The translations under genes were made by a program, and so were the position numbers. The notes beneath the pieces are model-generated. The model was not told where the DNA came from and searched no databases. It saw only the letters and a program-made list of their open reading frames with translations. This document shows, piece by piece, positions 27,501 through 35,743 of a stretch of 40,781 nt of DNA. The DNA comes from Candidatus Methanomethylicus mesodigestus (GTDB taxonomy: Archaea; Thermoproteota; Methanomethylicia; Methanomethylicales; Methanomethylicaceae): the NCBI GenBank assembly GCA_001717005.1, contig MAGS01000086.1, positions 23,802 to 64,582 on the forward strand, read 5' to 3'. Position 1 is the first letter of the stretch; every line of letters starts with the position of its first letter.

Positions 27501-29834
27501 TATGACTCTACTGTCCGGGTGGAGGCACGCCACTCCTTTGTCGGCTATGACGAGCGCACCGGCCTCGAGGAAGAACTCGCCGGTGTTCTTGTCCCTGACC
27601 ACGGTCGCCGTGAGGCCTGCCGCAGTCGATCCCTTGCCCGAGGTGTAGACGCCTCTCGGCGCGATCTTGGATACGTACTGCAGGAGCTGCGACTTGGCTG
27701 TGTTGTGCGAGACTATCCCATTCGCAATGAACCTGTGGCCGTCCGGCACCTCTATGTCGAAGACGTCCGCCCGCCCGCCGGTTATTATCTTGACTATCCT
27801 CTCGCTCCTCTGTCTCCGGAAGCGCTTGAACGACTGCGCATCCTTGGCGAGCCCTTCGAGCCTGCGCGCCTTTTCCTTGGACGCGAAGCCGACCCTCCTG
27901 CTGAATTCGATTATGTCGCGCCCGCGCCTTATCGTCAGGGCATTCCCAACGATGCGCGAATGTATCCCGAAGCGGAGGAGGAGGAGCTGCACATCCCTCA
28001 GCAGCTCGATCTCCTCCGCCTTCAACGCCACCGCCCTCCTGCCGCGACCGTTGTTGAAGGCGCACCCGTCTGCAGTATAAAGCCACTTCAGGAATGATGC
28101 GACGACCTCGTTGCCTGACTGGAATATCAGGTCCGGCACCCGCTTCCCCCTCAGGAAGGCGAGGTTCGCTGCGATGTCGACATCGCTGAGGTAAACGCAA
28201 TGGAGGCAGCCTTTCCTTCCCTTCTTGACTGTTTTCGTGACCGGCGGGTCGAGGCCGAAAAGCCCCCTCACCATTGAAAGAAGCCCTTCCAGGATGTCGA
28301 CCTCGGGATCTGCAACCACGAAGCCGAGCCGGCAGCCGTCCTCGCAGACCCATCCACCGCCTAGCATGTAGCCGCAGAACGCGGCAAGCCGAGGGTCCAT
28401 CTTTTCCGGAAGCTTCCTGCGGAACCCGGGCCCCATGTTAGACCTCTCGATGGGCGCGAATCCCGTGCCTACGTATGCCTTCCTCGTGCATTGGAAGCCT
28501 GTTACCACCGCGAGCCTGTCGCCCACCTTGAGCTCGTCCAGCCTCCGCCACTCCCTCCTCTCGAATCCGTCCCTCTTGAAGACCGCCAGCAGCGGGTGGT
28601 TGTATGTCCCCTTGATGCTCTTTCCAGACTCGGTGACGACCTCCATAACCGGTCGGTCCCTGTATATGTGGAACGCTGTGGCGACAGCCCTCCTGCATCC
28701 CTGCCCCGTCTGGACCTGCACCCCGAGCGGCTGGAGGTGTGACGCGCCCATCTGGCCGATCTTGGCGATCCTGCCGTCCCCCAGCACGACCCGCTCGTCG
28801 TAGACGAGGCAGCCAGGGTCTCCCACCAGCAGAAGATTGATGTCGCCCCTGATCTTGATGTCCGAGAAGTTCTTGCTGACCCCCCCGACGAGCTGGTACG
28901 CGACCGCCTCCTTTATCTCGTCGTACCCGTAGATGGACGGGGCTATGGACCCTATGAGCTTGGTGTAGAGCTGGGGGTCCTTCGCAAGCGCCCTTATCTT
29001 CCTCTCGTCGTCCGGCGTTATGTTCAGCTCCTCCGCGCCCCTCTCCGAGACCTCCAGGTAGTTCGCGTCGACCCCTGACGAGAACGTGGCGAGGCGGAAA
29101 CCCTTGGTGGTGAACTCCTGCTTAGCCTGCAGCACCCCGACCATCGAGATCCGGTCGCCTGGCCTCGAGAGGTCCACGATGTCCCCCTGCAGCATCCCCT
29201 CCACGCTCCTGGGGAGCTGCCCCGGAGGGAGCTCCTCCGGCTTCTCCTGGAGGGATATCAGCTGCCAGTCGACGAACGATGACTCCTCCGTGATGAGCCT
29301 GAAGAAGCCCTTCCTGGCGCAGTCCTGGTTCGCGCACTGCGGAGGGGGCATGAGTATGCTCCCCGCCTGGTCGATGAGCATCTTCTCGCCGCAGCGGGGG
29401 CACTGGAACATCGCGCTCTTGAGCAGCTGCTTGACCGCCGACGCCCGGGTTATGATCCCCTCGACCATTATCAGCTTGCCCATGTGGTGGGACTTGAGCG
29501 TCCTGAGCGGCGTGACCTCGTCGAGCTTCCTGAACCTCGCCCTGAAGGACTTCACCTTGCCCGCGTACTGCATGTTCTCGACGCGCATGGCATCCCCGAT
29601 CGCGCTGTTGAGCTTCGGTACGATCTCTATCGGCTTCTCCTTCAGGTCGTGCGCGAGGTCGGGGTCGTAGGATATGAGGTCGTCGAAGTCGATGACCAGC
29701 GAGATCTTGCCCTGCGTCGCCAGCGTCCCTATCGCGTCCCTGTACTTGAACGCCCCCGCCCTGTCCTGGAACGACTTGAGGAAGTTCACGAAGCGCTCGC
29801 GGTAATCGACGACCTCCACTGTGACTTCTGCCAT
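24513..29834 (-). CDS. mcm: MCM replicative helicase containing three in-frame inteins (about 689 aa extein)
   Basis: Extein motifs GDPG/TAKSQLLQYV, GVA/CIDEIDKM, MEQQ/TISIAKAGIVVQLNARSSILAAANP and SRFDLIFTL are contiguous once the inteins are removed. Confidence 0.96.
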   Translation of the reverse strand: MAEVTVEVVDYRERFVNFLKSFQDRAGAFKYRDAIGTLATQGKISLVIDFDDLISYDPDLAHDLKEKPIEIVPKLNSAIGDAMRVENMQYAGKVKSFRARFRKLDEVTPLRTLKSHHMGKLIMVEGIITRASAVKQLLKSAMFQCPRCGEKMLIDQAGSILMPPPQCANQDCARKGFFRLITEESSFVDWQLISLQEKPEELPPGQLPRSVEGMLQGDIVDLSRPGDRISMVGVLQAKQEFTTKGFRLATFSSGVDANYLEVSERGAEELNITPDDERKIRALAKDPQLYTKLIGSIAPSIYGYDEIKEAVAYQLVGGVSKNFSDIKIRGDINLLLVGDPGCLVYDERVVLGDGRIAKIGQMGASHLQPLGVQVQTGQGCRRAVATAFHIYRDRPVMEVVTESGKSIKGTYNHPLLAVFKRDGFERREWRRLDELKVGDRLAVVTGFQCTRKAYVGTGFAPIERSNMGPGFRRKLPEKMDPRLAAFCGYMLGGGWVCEDGCRLGFVVADPEVDILEGLLSMVRGLFGLDPPVTKTVKKGRKGCLHCVYLSDVDIAANLAFLRGKRVPDLIFQSGNEVVASFLKWLYTADGCAFNNGRGRRAVALKAEEIELLRDVQLLLLRFGIHSRIVGNALTIRRGRDIIEFSRRVGFASKEKARRLEGLAKDAQSFKRFRRQRSERIVKIITGGRADVFDIEVPDGHRFIANGIVSHNTAKSQLLQYVSKIAPRGVYTSGKGSTAAGLTATVVRDKNTGEFFLEAGALVIADKGVACLHPDSRVIVGGKVERVGEIATRLPFTTVISGDERCEVATLRSSTYSFDRSSCEVNRHEVSRIKRRQYSGRLLIIKLKSGFSVKVTPDHLLIDGNMLEWKAASEFRIGEMIASPLKFPPPDYDEVLLWDILPDGCTVSLTSQEKKSIMGLLEERYGSLKLAAEALHVERITKYRRYGLQPTLGELKIITRGMGVEGDWKKTIHTYSASPINTPKITPELAYICGFIFGDGSVKISKRRASIVITQSPKNAAFIDEFEKCWRSCFDMINFRRVRETAFKIRGKMSTSRRIDWSASRRVLGYVYEYIAGENLSRLLSLPDPLLKAFLAGVTDSDGCISRKKTTKGRASYETWNVIYTASRNADANLNLTLALRRLDCLGAYRGVHGGVGIVVVSSRRDVSILRDALSPYSVKMREKVPSLRSRNISGISEKLPKRPVAALFREVYGDADRSDLIRRGVWSIVYDYMHEKRQPSVAQVLKVVSRLPPTSKAHMIALQQIMRRDYFLDEVVRIKEVDHEGYVYDLMMPEEPHNYFSDGVFSHNCIDEIDKMRPEDRSAIHEAMEQQSYHPSFEIMFADGKKSRIGDFVDRLMAEYPERNVQGINCEILDARGLHIALNTTDFRRVFAVDADRISRHRAPDHFIRITYSDGHQLTVTPEHPVYVIRGGRVTTVEAESLIEGSFATVVPTEAHVRGAANSYDEVTIIRAEIMPNEGDYKADHVYDVTVEPTHNFVSSGLILHNTISIAKAGIVVQLNARSSILAAANPSFGRYVPQRSIAENINDLPVTILSRFDLIFTLMDRPDETRDRNMTEHILKLHQGIRTSKTSLIEPELLKKYIYYIRKHGAPALSDAATKAIEKYFLDTRAQGQGADSPVPITMRQLEAAIRLSEARAKLALKKEVTEEDVNAATKLLKSYLSQVGIDSQTGRADIDMVVVGHSKSQGDKMQQIFEIYMKMERENEGRPVKKEQFLKRAAAEGMSEKYAEKLVNDWIQQGVLYEPKVGELKKV
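25317..25841 (-). mobile_element. Intein 3, 175-aa mini-intein at MCM MEQQ/T, Ser1 nucleophile
   Basis: Begins SYHPSFEIMFADG after MEQQ, block B TVTPEHPVYV, ends THNFVSSGLILHN/T; no LAGLIDADG motif. Confidence 0.9.
25911..27527 (-). mobile_element. Intein 2 in MCM Walker B (539 aa), LAGLIDADG homing endonuclease present
   Basis: Begins CLHPDSRVIVGG, block B TPDHLL, HEN motifs ICGFIFGDGSV and LAGVTDSDGCI, ends YFSDGVFSHN/C. Confidence 0.93.
27702..28811 (-). mobile_element. Intein 1 in MCM Walker A (370 aa), LAGLIDADG-type, degenerate first motif
   Basis: Begins CLVYDERVVLGDG, block B GTYNHPLLA, ends IANGIVSHN/T. HEN motifs CGYMLGGGWV and LKWLYTADGCAF. Codon boundaries checked (TGC at 28811-28809, AAC at 27704-27702). 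Confidence 0.93.
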
Positions 29835-29838
29835 GGGC

Positions 29839-30444
29839 TCACCTCTCTCTGGTCTTCGGCTCGTCCACGAGGATCCTCTGCCTCCAGCCCTCTATCTCGG
29901 ACCTCAGGGCCGTGTACAGCGCCCTCTCCTCCTGCGAGAGGAGGTCTATAAGGGACTTCGTGGGGTTGCGCTCCATCGACAGCCGCAGTATCTTCTGCAG
30001 CCGGCAGTTGATCATGTCCTGCGCCTTCATCTGGGACTGCCGCTGCTCGCTCAGCAGGGTGTGGGTCGGGCTCTGCTTGATGCCTTCGTCGAGGCTCCTG
30101 AGCAGGGCCCGCACCTTGGGGTAGAAGTGGGGCGGGAGCTGGGATAGGACCTCGTTGCGCTCCTCCTTCCATGACAGCTTGTAGAGGTCCCCCGACCTGA
30201 TGATCTTTGCGTCCTCGTCCTTCAGCTTGGCGACGCCGTTCTCCGCGAGGACATCGGCGACCCACAGGGGGACCTTCGCCTCGCGCCCCTCCTCATACGG
30301 GCCGAACTGGCTGCCGCCCGCCATCGACGCCGGGATGGGCTTCAGGAAGACCACCTGTACCGCGTCCTCCTCGAAGAGGAACTGCGCATGGCCTATACCC
30401 TCTGATGCCCTCCTAGACACGACGACGACCCCCAGTGAACCCAA
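29839..30444 (-). CDS. GINS complex subunit (archaeal Gins51-type)
   Basis: VPLWVADVLAENGVAKL, LPPHFYPKVRALL, and position directly upstream of mcm. Confidence 0.85.
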   Translation of the reverse strand: MGSLGVVVVSRRASEGIGHAQFLFEEDAVQVVFLKPIPASMAGGSQFGPYEEGREAKVPLWVADVLAENGVAKLKDEDAKIIRSGDLYKLSWKEERNEVLSQLPPHFYPKVRALLRSLDEGIKQSPTHTLLSEQRQSQMKAQDMINCRLQKILRLSMERNPTKSLIDLLSQEERALYTALRSEIEGWRQRILVDEPKTRER

Positions 30445-30450
30445 GCAACC

Positions 30451-31233
30451 TTACTCTTGTCCCTTCCTCTTTATAGCCCTTAGCGATCTGTATGCGGGGA
30501 GGGCTATGGCTATCCCTATGAGGACCTGCCCGACGTTGAACGGCACCTCAGCCGCGGCGGCGTATCCGAGTATCAGCTGCTCGTACAGGAAGTAGCCGGT
30601 GACCATCACCGCCCCCGAGATTATGGTACAGATGACCGTCCACCCGACCTCCGGGCCCCTCAGCGCCGCAAGCACCAGTATGAGCGCCCCCGTCGCGATG
30701 CCTGCAGCCGCCCACACATACGCGCTGATTGATAGGAGGAGCGTCACCTGGCCGACCAGCGGCAGCCCGACCGTCAGCTCGGACTCGCCGACGTAGAACG
30801 CCGATCCGACCGCGTAGACCGCGGCAGCTATGCCCACCGCTATCGCCGCTGAGAGTGCCCGCCACGACCTCCGGGAGAGCGACGGCTGCCTCGACGACAG
30901 GAGGCCCAGCAGCCCCCCCTCCGCCCCCTTTACGATCAGGGTCGCGGGCGCGAAGATGTAGTAGCCCAGCACGATGTCTGCGATCATCGAACCGACGCCT
31001 CCCGCGAAGGCGCCTGCCCTTGCACCCGCGAGGAGTGCGACCGCGTAGACCGCGGACTCGCCCACATTGAAGTAGCCGCGGGTAGCCGGGACGAATATCG
31101 TGAATATGAGCGTCGCCACCGTCACAAGGCCCGTATAGAATGCGAAGAGCGGTATGGCGCGCGCGGGTATCAAGTATCTTCCCCAACTTAGGTACGCGCG
31201 CAGGCAAAAAAAACTGCCTATCGGGGCACGCAC
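30451..31233 (-). CDS. ECF transporter S component-like membrane protein
   Basis: FNVGESAVYAVALLAGARAGAFAGGVGSMIADIVLGYYIFAPATLIVKGAEGGLLG. Start uncertain: a downstream TTG (LIPARAIPLF) is plausible. Confidence 0.8.
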   Translation of the reverse strand: MRAPIGSFFCLRAYLSWGRYLIPARAIPLFAFYTGLVTVATLIFTIFVPATRGYFNVGESAVYAVALLAGARAGAFAGGVGSMIADIVLGYYIFAPATLIVKGAEGGLLGLLSSRQPSLSRRSWRALSAAIAVGIAAAVYAVGSAFYVGESELTVGLPLVGQVTLLLSISAYVWAAAGIATGALILVLAALRGPEVGWTVICTIISGAVMVTGYFLYEQLILGYAAAAEVPFNVGQVLIGIAIALPAYRSLRAIKRKGQE

Positions 31234-31264
31234 CCCAACTTAATTAAATATCCCGGCGTTAAGA

Positions 31265-32257
31265 ATGAAAGGGGAAGGTGCAAGCTTTTTGCCAGAAGTT
31301 AGGGACGTCATGTGGACCGAGAAGTACAGGCCGAGGACGCTCGGCGATATCGTCAACCAGGCGGACATAGTCGAGCGGCTCAAGCGGTTCGTGAAGGAGA
31401 GGTCGATGCCCCACTGCCTCTTCGCCGGGACGCCGGGCACGGGCAAGACGACCGCCGCCACGTGCCTCGCCCACGACCTGTACGGCCCCGACGTCAGGAA
31501 GAACTACCTAGAGCTGAACGCAAGTGACGAGAGGGGCATAGACGTGGTCAGGACGACCGTGAAGGACTTCGCCCGCACGGTCAGCATGGCCGAGGTCCCG
31601 TTCAAGATACTCGTCCTCGACGAGGCTGACAGCATGACGCCGGAGGCGCAGCAGGCGCTCAGGCGTACCATGGAGATGTACACGAACACGTGCAGGTTCA
31701 TACTCGCCTGCAACTACTTCACAAAGATCATAGAGCCGATCCAGTCCAGGTGCGCCTTCTTCAGGTTCGTCCCGCTCAGGGCCGATGACGTGAAGGGCCG
31801 GATCAAGCTCATCTGCGAGGAGGAGCGTGTCGAGATAACCCCCAAGGGCATGGACGCCCTGGTCTACATCGGCGGCGGCGACCTGAGGCGGACCATCAAC
31901 ACCCTGCAGGCAGCGTCGGCCTCCAGCACCACCGTGGACGAGGCAGTCGTCTACAGGATCTCCGGCAGGGTAAGCCCCAGGGAGCTGAAGGAGGTGCTCG
32001 GCGAGGCGCTCGCGGGCAACTTCAACGGCGCCAGGGAGAGGACGATAAGGCTCATGGTGGACTATGGGCTCTCCGGGCTCGACGTCGTCAAGCAGGTGCA
32101 CCGGGAGGTCCTCGGGATGCAGGTGAGCGAGAAGGCGAAGCTCCAGCTCCTCGACGTGATCGGGGAGGCGGAGTACCGGCTCCTGGAGGGGGGCAGCGAC
32201 GAGATCCAGCTCAACGCCCTGATCGCCAAGATCGCGCTCCTCGCCGGCAGGGCGTGA
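31265..32257 (+). CDS. rfcS: Replication factor C small subunit
   Basis: WTEKYRPRTLGDIVNQ, FAGTPGTGKTTAATCLAHDL, LNASDERGIDVVRT, VLDEADSMT. Confidence 0.97.
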   Translation: MKGEGASFLPEVRDVMWTEKYRPRTLGDIVNQADIVERLKRFVKERSMPHCLFAGTPGTGKTTAATCLAHDLYGPDVRKNYLELNASDERGIDVVRTTVKDFARTVSMAEVPFKILVLDEADSMTPEAQQALRRTMEMYTNTCRFILACNYFTKIIEPIQSRCAFFRFVPLRADDVKGRIKLICEEERVEITPKGMDALVYIGGGDLRRTINTLQAASASSTTVDEAVVYRISGRVSPRELKEVLGEALAGNFNGARERTIRLMVDYGLSGLDVVKQVHREVLGMQVSEKAKLQLLDVIGEAEYRLLEGGSDEIQLNALIAKIALLAGRA

Positions 32258-32279
32258 TGGCGGCGCCGGGAATGGGCGC

Positions 32280-33719
32280 ATGCTAGGAAGCATGATTGCG
32301 ATGTCAGCGACCACAAGCGCGGCCGGGGCCAAGGCAGGGGGGCGGGCGCCCTGGACCGAGGAGTTCATGCCCGCGCGCCTTGAGGATATGGCGGGCAACC
32401 ACGCTGCGGCAGAGCAGCTCCTCAGCTGGATAAAGGGCAGGCTGGCCGGCCTGACGCCCAAGAAGGCGGCGATGCTCCACGGCCCGCCGGGCACCGGGAA
32501 GACCCTCTCCGTCTCGATAATAGCGAGGATGCTCGATGCCGAGCTGATAGAGATGAACGCAAGCGACTTCAGGACCGAGGAGCTCGTAGGGAAGGTCGCC
32601 GGCGGCGCCGCTGCACAGGCCTCGCTCTTCGGCAGGAGGACGAAGATAATCTTCCTCGACGAGCTGGACGGCCTCTCGGGGAGGGAGGACCGGGGGGGCG
32701 TGGGCGCCATAGCCGAGGTCATAAGGGGCGCAAGGTACCCCGTCGTCGTAGCCATGAACGACCCGTGGGACCCGAAGTTCAGGTCGCTGAGGGACCTCTG
32801 CGAGATGATAAGGTTCAGCCGGATCAGGACGCCCAGCGTAGCCGCAATGCTGAAGAAGGTGGCGAGGGCGAAGGGCCTGCTCTTCACGGAGGGGGCGATC
32901 AGCATGGTCGCCGAGAGGGCCGGGGGCGACCTCAGGGCCGCGATAAATGACTTCCAGATGGTGGCCGGCGGGAGGAGGAGCCTCGCAGAGGAGGATGTCG
33001 GGATGCTCTACGAGAGGACGCAGGAGAAGGGGGTATTCGATGTCATGAAGGACATATTCTCCGCGGAGACCGTCCTCGACGCCAAGCTCGCCATGGACGG
33101 GTCGGCAGTCGACGTGGAGATGCTCTTCCAGTGGATAAACGAGAACATCGCCGTGCAGTATCCGTCGCCGTCCGAGAGGGCCGAGGCCTATGACTGGCTC
33201 TCCAAGGGGGACTTCTTCATGAGCAACGCCCGCAGGAAGCAGATGTGGGGGCTCATGGGCTACGGCATAGAGCTGGCGGCTGGCGGGGCGGCCCTTGCGA
33301 GGAGCGGCGATTACAGGTTCGCGAGGTACAGCTTCCCCAGGCGCATAGGGGCGATGGGCAGGACGAAGGACGAGAGGGGGGCCAGGAAGGAGCTGCTCCT
33401 CTCGATAGGCCGGGGCGCTCACGTCTCGATGAAGAAGGCGATGCTCGAGTACCTGCCTTACATCGAGATCATAACGCAGGCAGGCGGCTTCAAGGAAAGG
33501 GGCGCAGCCGCGCCCACGCCTCCGGAGGCCACTGCCACTGCCGCCGGGAAGCCCGATGAGGGCAAGCCATCCGCCCCGAAGGGCAAGGCATCAGCATCCA
33601 AGGGCGAGGTGAAGAAGGGGGGCGCTAGGAGGGGCAGGCGCCCGAAGGCGCAAGCCGCGGCGCCGGCAGAGGGCAAATCCGACATACTCAGCTGGCTTGA
33701 CGATAGTAAGGCTCCCTGA
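32280..33719 (+). CDS. rfcL: Replication factor C large subunit
   Basis: PWTEEFMPARLEDMAGN, LHGPPGTGKTLSVSIIA, MNASDFRTEE, FLDELDGL; lysine/alanine-rich C-terminal tail. Confidence 0.95.
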   Translation: MLGSMIAMSATTSAAGAKAGGRAPWTEEFMPARLEDMAGNHAAAEQLLSWIKGRLAGLTPKKAAMLHGPPGTGKTLSVSIIARMLDAELIEMNASDFRTEELVGKVAGGAAAQASLFGRRTKIIFLDELDGLSGREDRGGVGAIAEVIRGARYPVVVAMNDPWDPKFRSLRDLCEMIRFSRIRTPSVAAMLKKVARAKGLLFTEGAISMVAERAGGDLRAAINDFQMVAGGRRSLAEEDVGMLYERTQEKGVFDVMKDIFSAETVLDAKLAMDGSAVDVEMLFQWINENIAVQYPSPSERAEAYDWLSKGDFFMSNARRKQMWGLMGYGIELAAGGAALARSGDYRFARYSFPRRIGAMGRTKDERGARKELLLSIGRGAHVSMKKAMLEYLPYIEIITQAGGFKERGAAAPTPPEATATAAGKPDEGKPSAPKGKASASKGEVKKGGARRGRRPKAQAAAPAEGKSDILSWLDDSKAP

Positions 33720-34599
33720 GCCTGGTGGCACCCTCGAAGAGGCGCCTGATTTCCCCGTCAGAGCAGCCGGCGCGCATCGGCCCAAGGACGTCTACGAGGT
33801 TGTCCGACCTCATCAGGCACGGCTTCAGCTTCCCGTCGCTCGTGACCCTGAGGCGGGTGCAGTTCGCGCAGAAGTGGGTGCTGTTGGCGGGCCTGACGAC
33901 CTCGACCGCGAGGCTGCCCATGATGTACCTCTTCCTGTTGTTCATGTCGCTCCGTGCCTCGACTCGGTCGGCCATGGTATCGAGCCTGCCCTCCACTGCC
34001 GTCAGGTCGAAGTAGTGCCTCCTGAAGAATTCAGGATCGAGGTTCAAGTCCTCGAGCTCTATGAGCTGGAGCGACCCGCCTATCTCCTTGGCATACCCGA
34101 CCAGTTCGTCCACCTCGTCATCGTTGATGCCCTTCATTATCACGACGTTGATCTTTATGTCGATCCCGAGGTCCTTGGCGACCTTTATCCCCGCGAAGAC
34201 CTCGGCCAGGGCGCCCTTGGTCAGGGATGCGTAGACGCAGGGCCTTATGCTAGGCATCGACACGTTCAGCCTCCTCAGCCCCGCATCCCACAGCTCCCGC
34301 GCCCTCTCCTCCAGGAGCGTCCCGTTCGTTGTTATTGCCACGTCCTCCATGCCCATCGCGATCGTGCCGCTGATTATCTCTGGCAGGTCGCGCCTCAGCA
34401 GCGGCTCGCCGCCCGTATACTTGACCCTCCCCACGCCCAAGGACTTCGCCACCCTGATGATGCGGAGCACCTCGTCTCTGGTCATCTCGGACGAGATTCC
34501 CCCCTCCCCTTCGTGGTGGCAGTAGATGCAATTCAGGTTGCACCTCTGCGTGAGGCTCACCCTGAGGCCGCGGACGGTCCGGCCGAATTGGTCGATCAT
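33688..34599 (-). CDS. moaA: GTP 3',8-cyclase MoaA
   Basis: DQFGRTVRGLRVSLTQRCNLNCIYCHHEG, YTGGEPLLRRDL, C-terminal FCANCTRLRVTSDGKLKPCLM. Confidence 0.95.
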   Translation of the reverse strand: MIDQFGRTVRGLRVSLTQRCNLNCIYCHHEGEGGISSEMTRDEVLRIIRVAKSLGVGRVKYTGGEPLLRRDLPEIISGTIAMGMEDVAITTNGTLLEERARELWDAGLRRLNVSMPSIRPCVYASLTKGALAEVFAGIKVAKDLGIDIKINVVIMKGINDDEVDELVGYAKEIGGSLQLIELEDLNLDPEFFRRHYFDLTAVEGRLDTMADRVEARSDMNNRKRYIMGSLAVEVVRPANSTHFCANCTRLRVTSDGKLKPCLMRSDNLVDVLGPMRAGCSDGEIRRLFEGATRLREPYYRQAS

Positions 34600-35105
34600 C
34601 TGACGGCGCCCCCGCGCGGGAGCTGCCCCGCCATGAACCGTGCAACCTCGACCGGATCGAGCCTCAGGGCAGCCGCGCCGGGCACCGACAGCAGGCCCGC
34701 GGATGCTACCGCCACGACCTCCCTCAGCCTGCTCGCGAGGGCGAGGTCCCCCTCGCCGCGGGCTATGAATATCTTCCTCAGTTCAGAATCCTTGAACCCC
34801 TCGCATATCACGACGTCCGGCTCGAGGTGCGCCATCGCGCATATCGCCCCCTCGAGCCCCTCCCCCGGCAGGTAAACCGATGCCATGCCGCCCGCATCCA
34901 CGAGGGCCGATGCCATCGCGCCGGATTCCCTGAAGAGGTGCGTGTCCTTCCCGCCGTCCGGAGGGGACGAATGGGCCGTGTGCTTCACGACGCACGCCCT
35001 GATGCCGAGCTTGGCGAGCTCCGCTACGACGCCTGTTATCAGGCGTGTCTTGCCGTAGTCGCTGCCTGGCGCCACTATGGCGAAGACGGGGGCTTTCGGT
35101 GGCAT
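34596..35105 (-). CDS. mobB: Molybdopterin-guanine dinucleotide biosynthesis protein B
   Basis: VFAIVAPGSDYGKTRLITGVVAEL, VKHTAHSSPPDGGKDTHLFRESGA, DVVICEGFKDSELRKI. Confidence 0.9.
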   Translation of the reverse strand: MPPKAPVFAIVAPGSDYGKTRLITGVVAELAKLGIRACVVKHTAHSSPPDGGKDTHLFRESGAMASALVDAGGMASVYLPGEGLEGAICAMAHLEPDVVICEGFKDSELRKIFIARGEGDLALASRLREVVAVASAGLLSVPGAAALRLDPVEVARFMAGQLPRGGAVR

Positions 35106-35243
35106 TAACTCACACTAGCAACAAAATGCGAACATGACTTAAATCTTTGCCCCATGCCCGCATCCCCGCCCCAGCCATGCCTGACGGCGATTCCTCAACA
35201 ACATATATTAGAAAAACAATCTAAGGTGAAAGTGGGCACCCTC

Positions 35244-35714
35244 ATGACAAAGGAGAGCTTTAGCGTCCTCATAATTGACGACGACAAGGACGTCGCGGAT
35301 GCGCTGGGTCTCATTCTAGAGAGGCAGGGCTACCGGACAAAGATCGTCCAGAATGGGCAGGATGCCATAGCCGCCTCCAAGAAGAGCAACTACAACGTCG
35401 CCCTCATCGACATAGTGCTTCCAGACATAAGCGGGATAGACCTCTTAAAGAGGCTGAACGAGGGCGTTCCAAGGATACGTAAGATAATAGTGACAGGCCA
35501 TGCCACGCTAGACAACGCCGTGAAGGCGGTGAACCTGGGCGCAGACGCGTACCTGATGAAGCCGGTCAGCCCCGACGTGCTTTTAAGGACCATAAAGCAG
35601 CAGCTGAAGAAGCAGGATCAGGAGATACTGGTTCTGCAGAAGAAGGTAAAGATGTACATCGACAACGTGATCGACGAGCGGATCAAAAGGATAAAGTCCG
35701 GCATACTGGACTGA
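35244..35714 (+). CDS. Stand-alone response regulator receiver protein
   Basis: VLIIDDDKDVADAL, NVALIDIVLPDISG (phospho-Asp), VTGHA, LMKPV; no output domain. Start set at MTKESF. Confidence 0.9.
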   Translation: MTKESFSVLIIDDDKDVADALGLILERQGYRTKIVQNGQDAIAASKKSNYNVALIDIVLPDISGIDLLKRLNEGVPRIRKIIVTGHATLDNAVKAVNLGADAYLMKPVSPDVLLRTIKQQLKKQDQEILVLQKKVKMYIDNVIDERIKRIKSGILD

Positions 35715-35743
35715 GCCATGCCGCCCGGCGCGCACGGGCTACC

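Noticed and set aside
25008-29951. Many plus-strand ORFs opposite mcm and its inteins
   Set aside because: Antisense to a continuous motif-supported MCM/intein frame.
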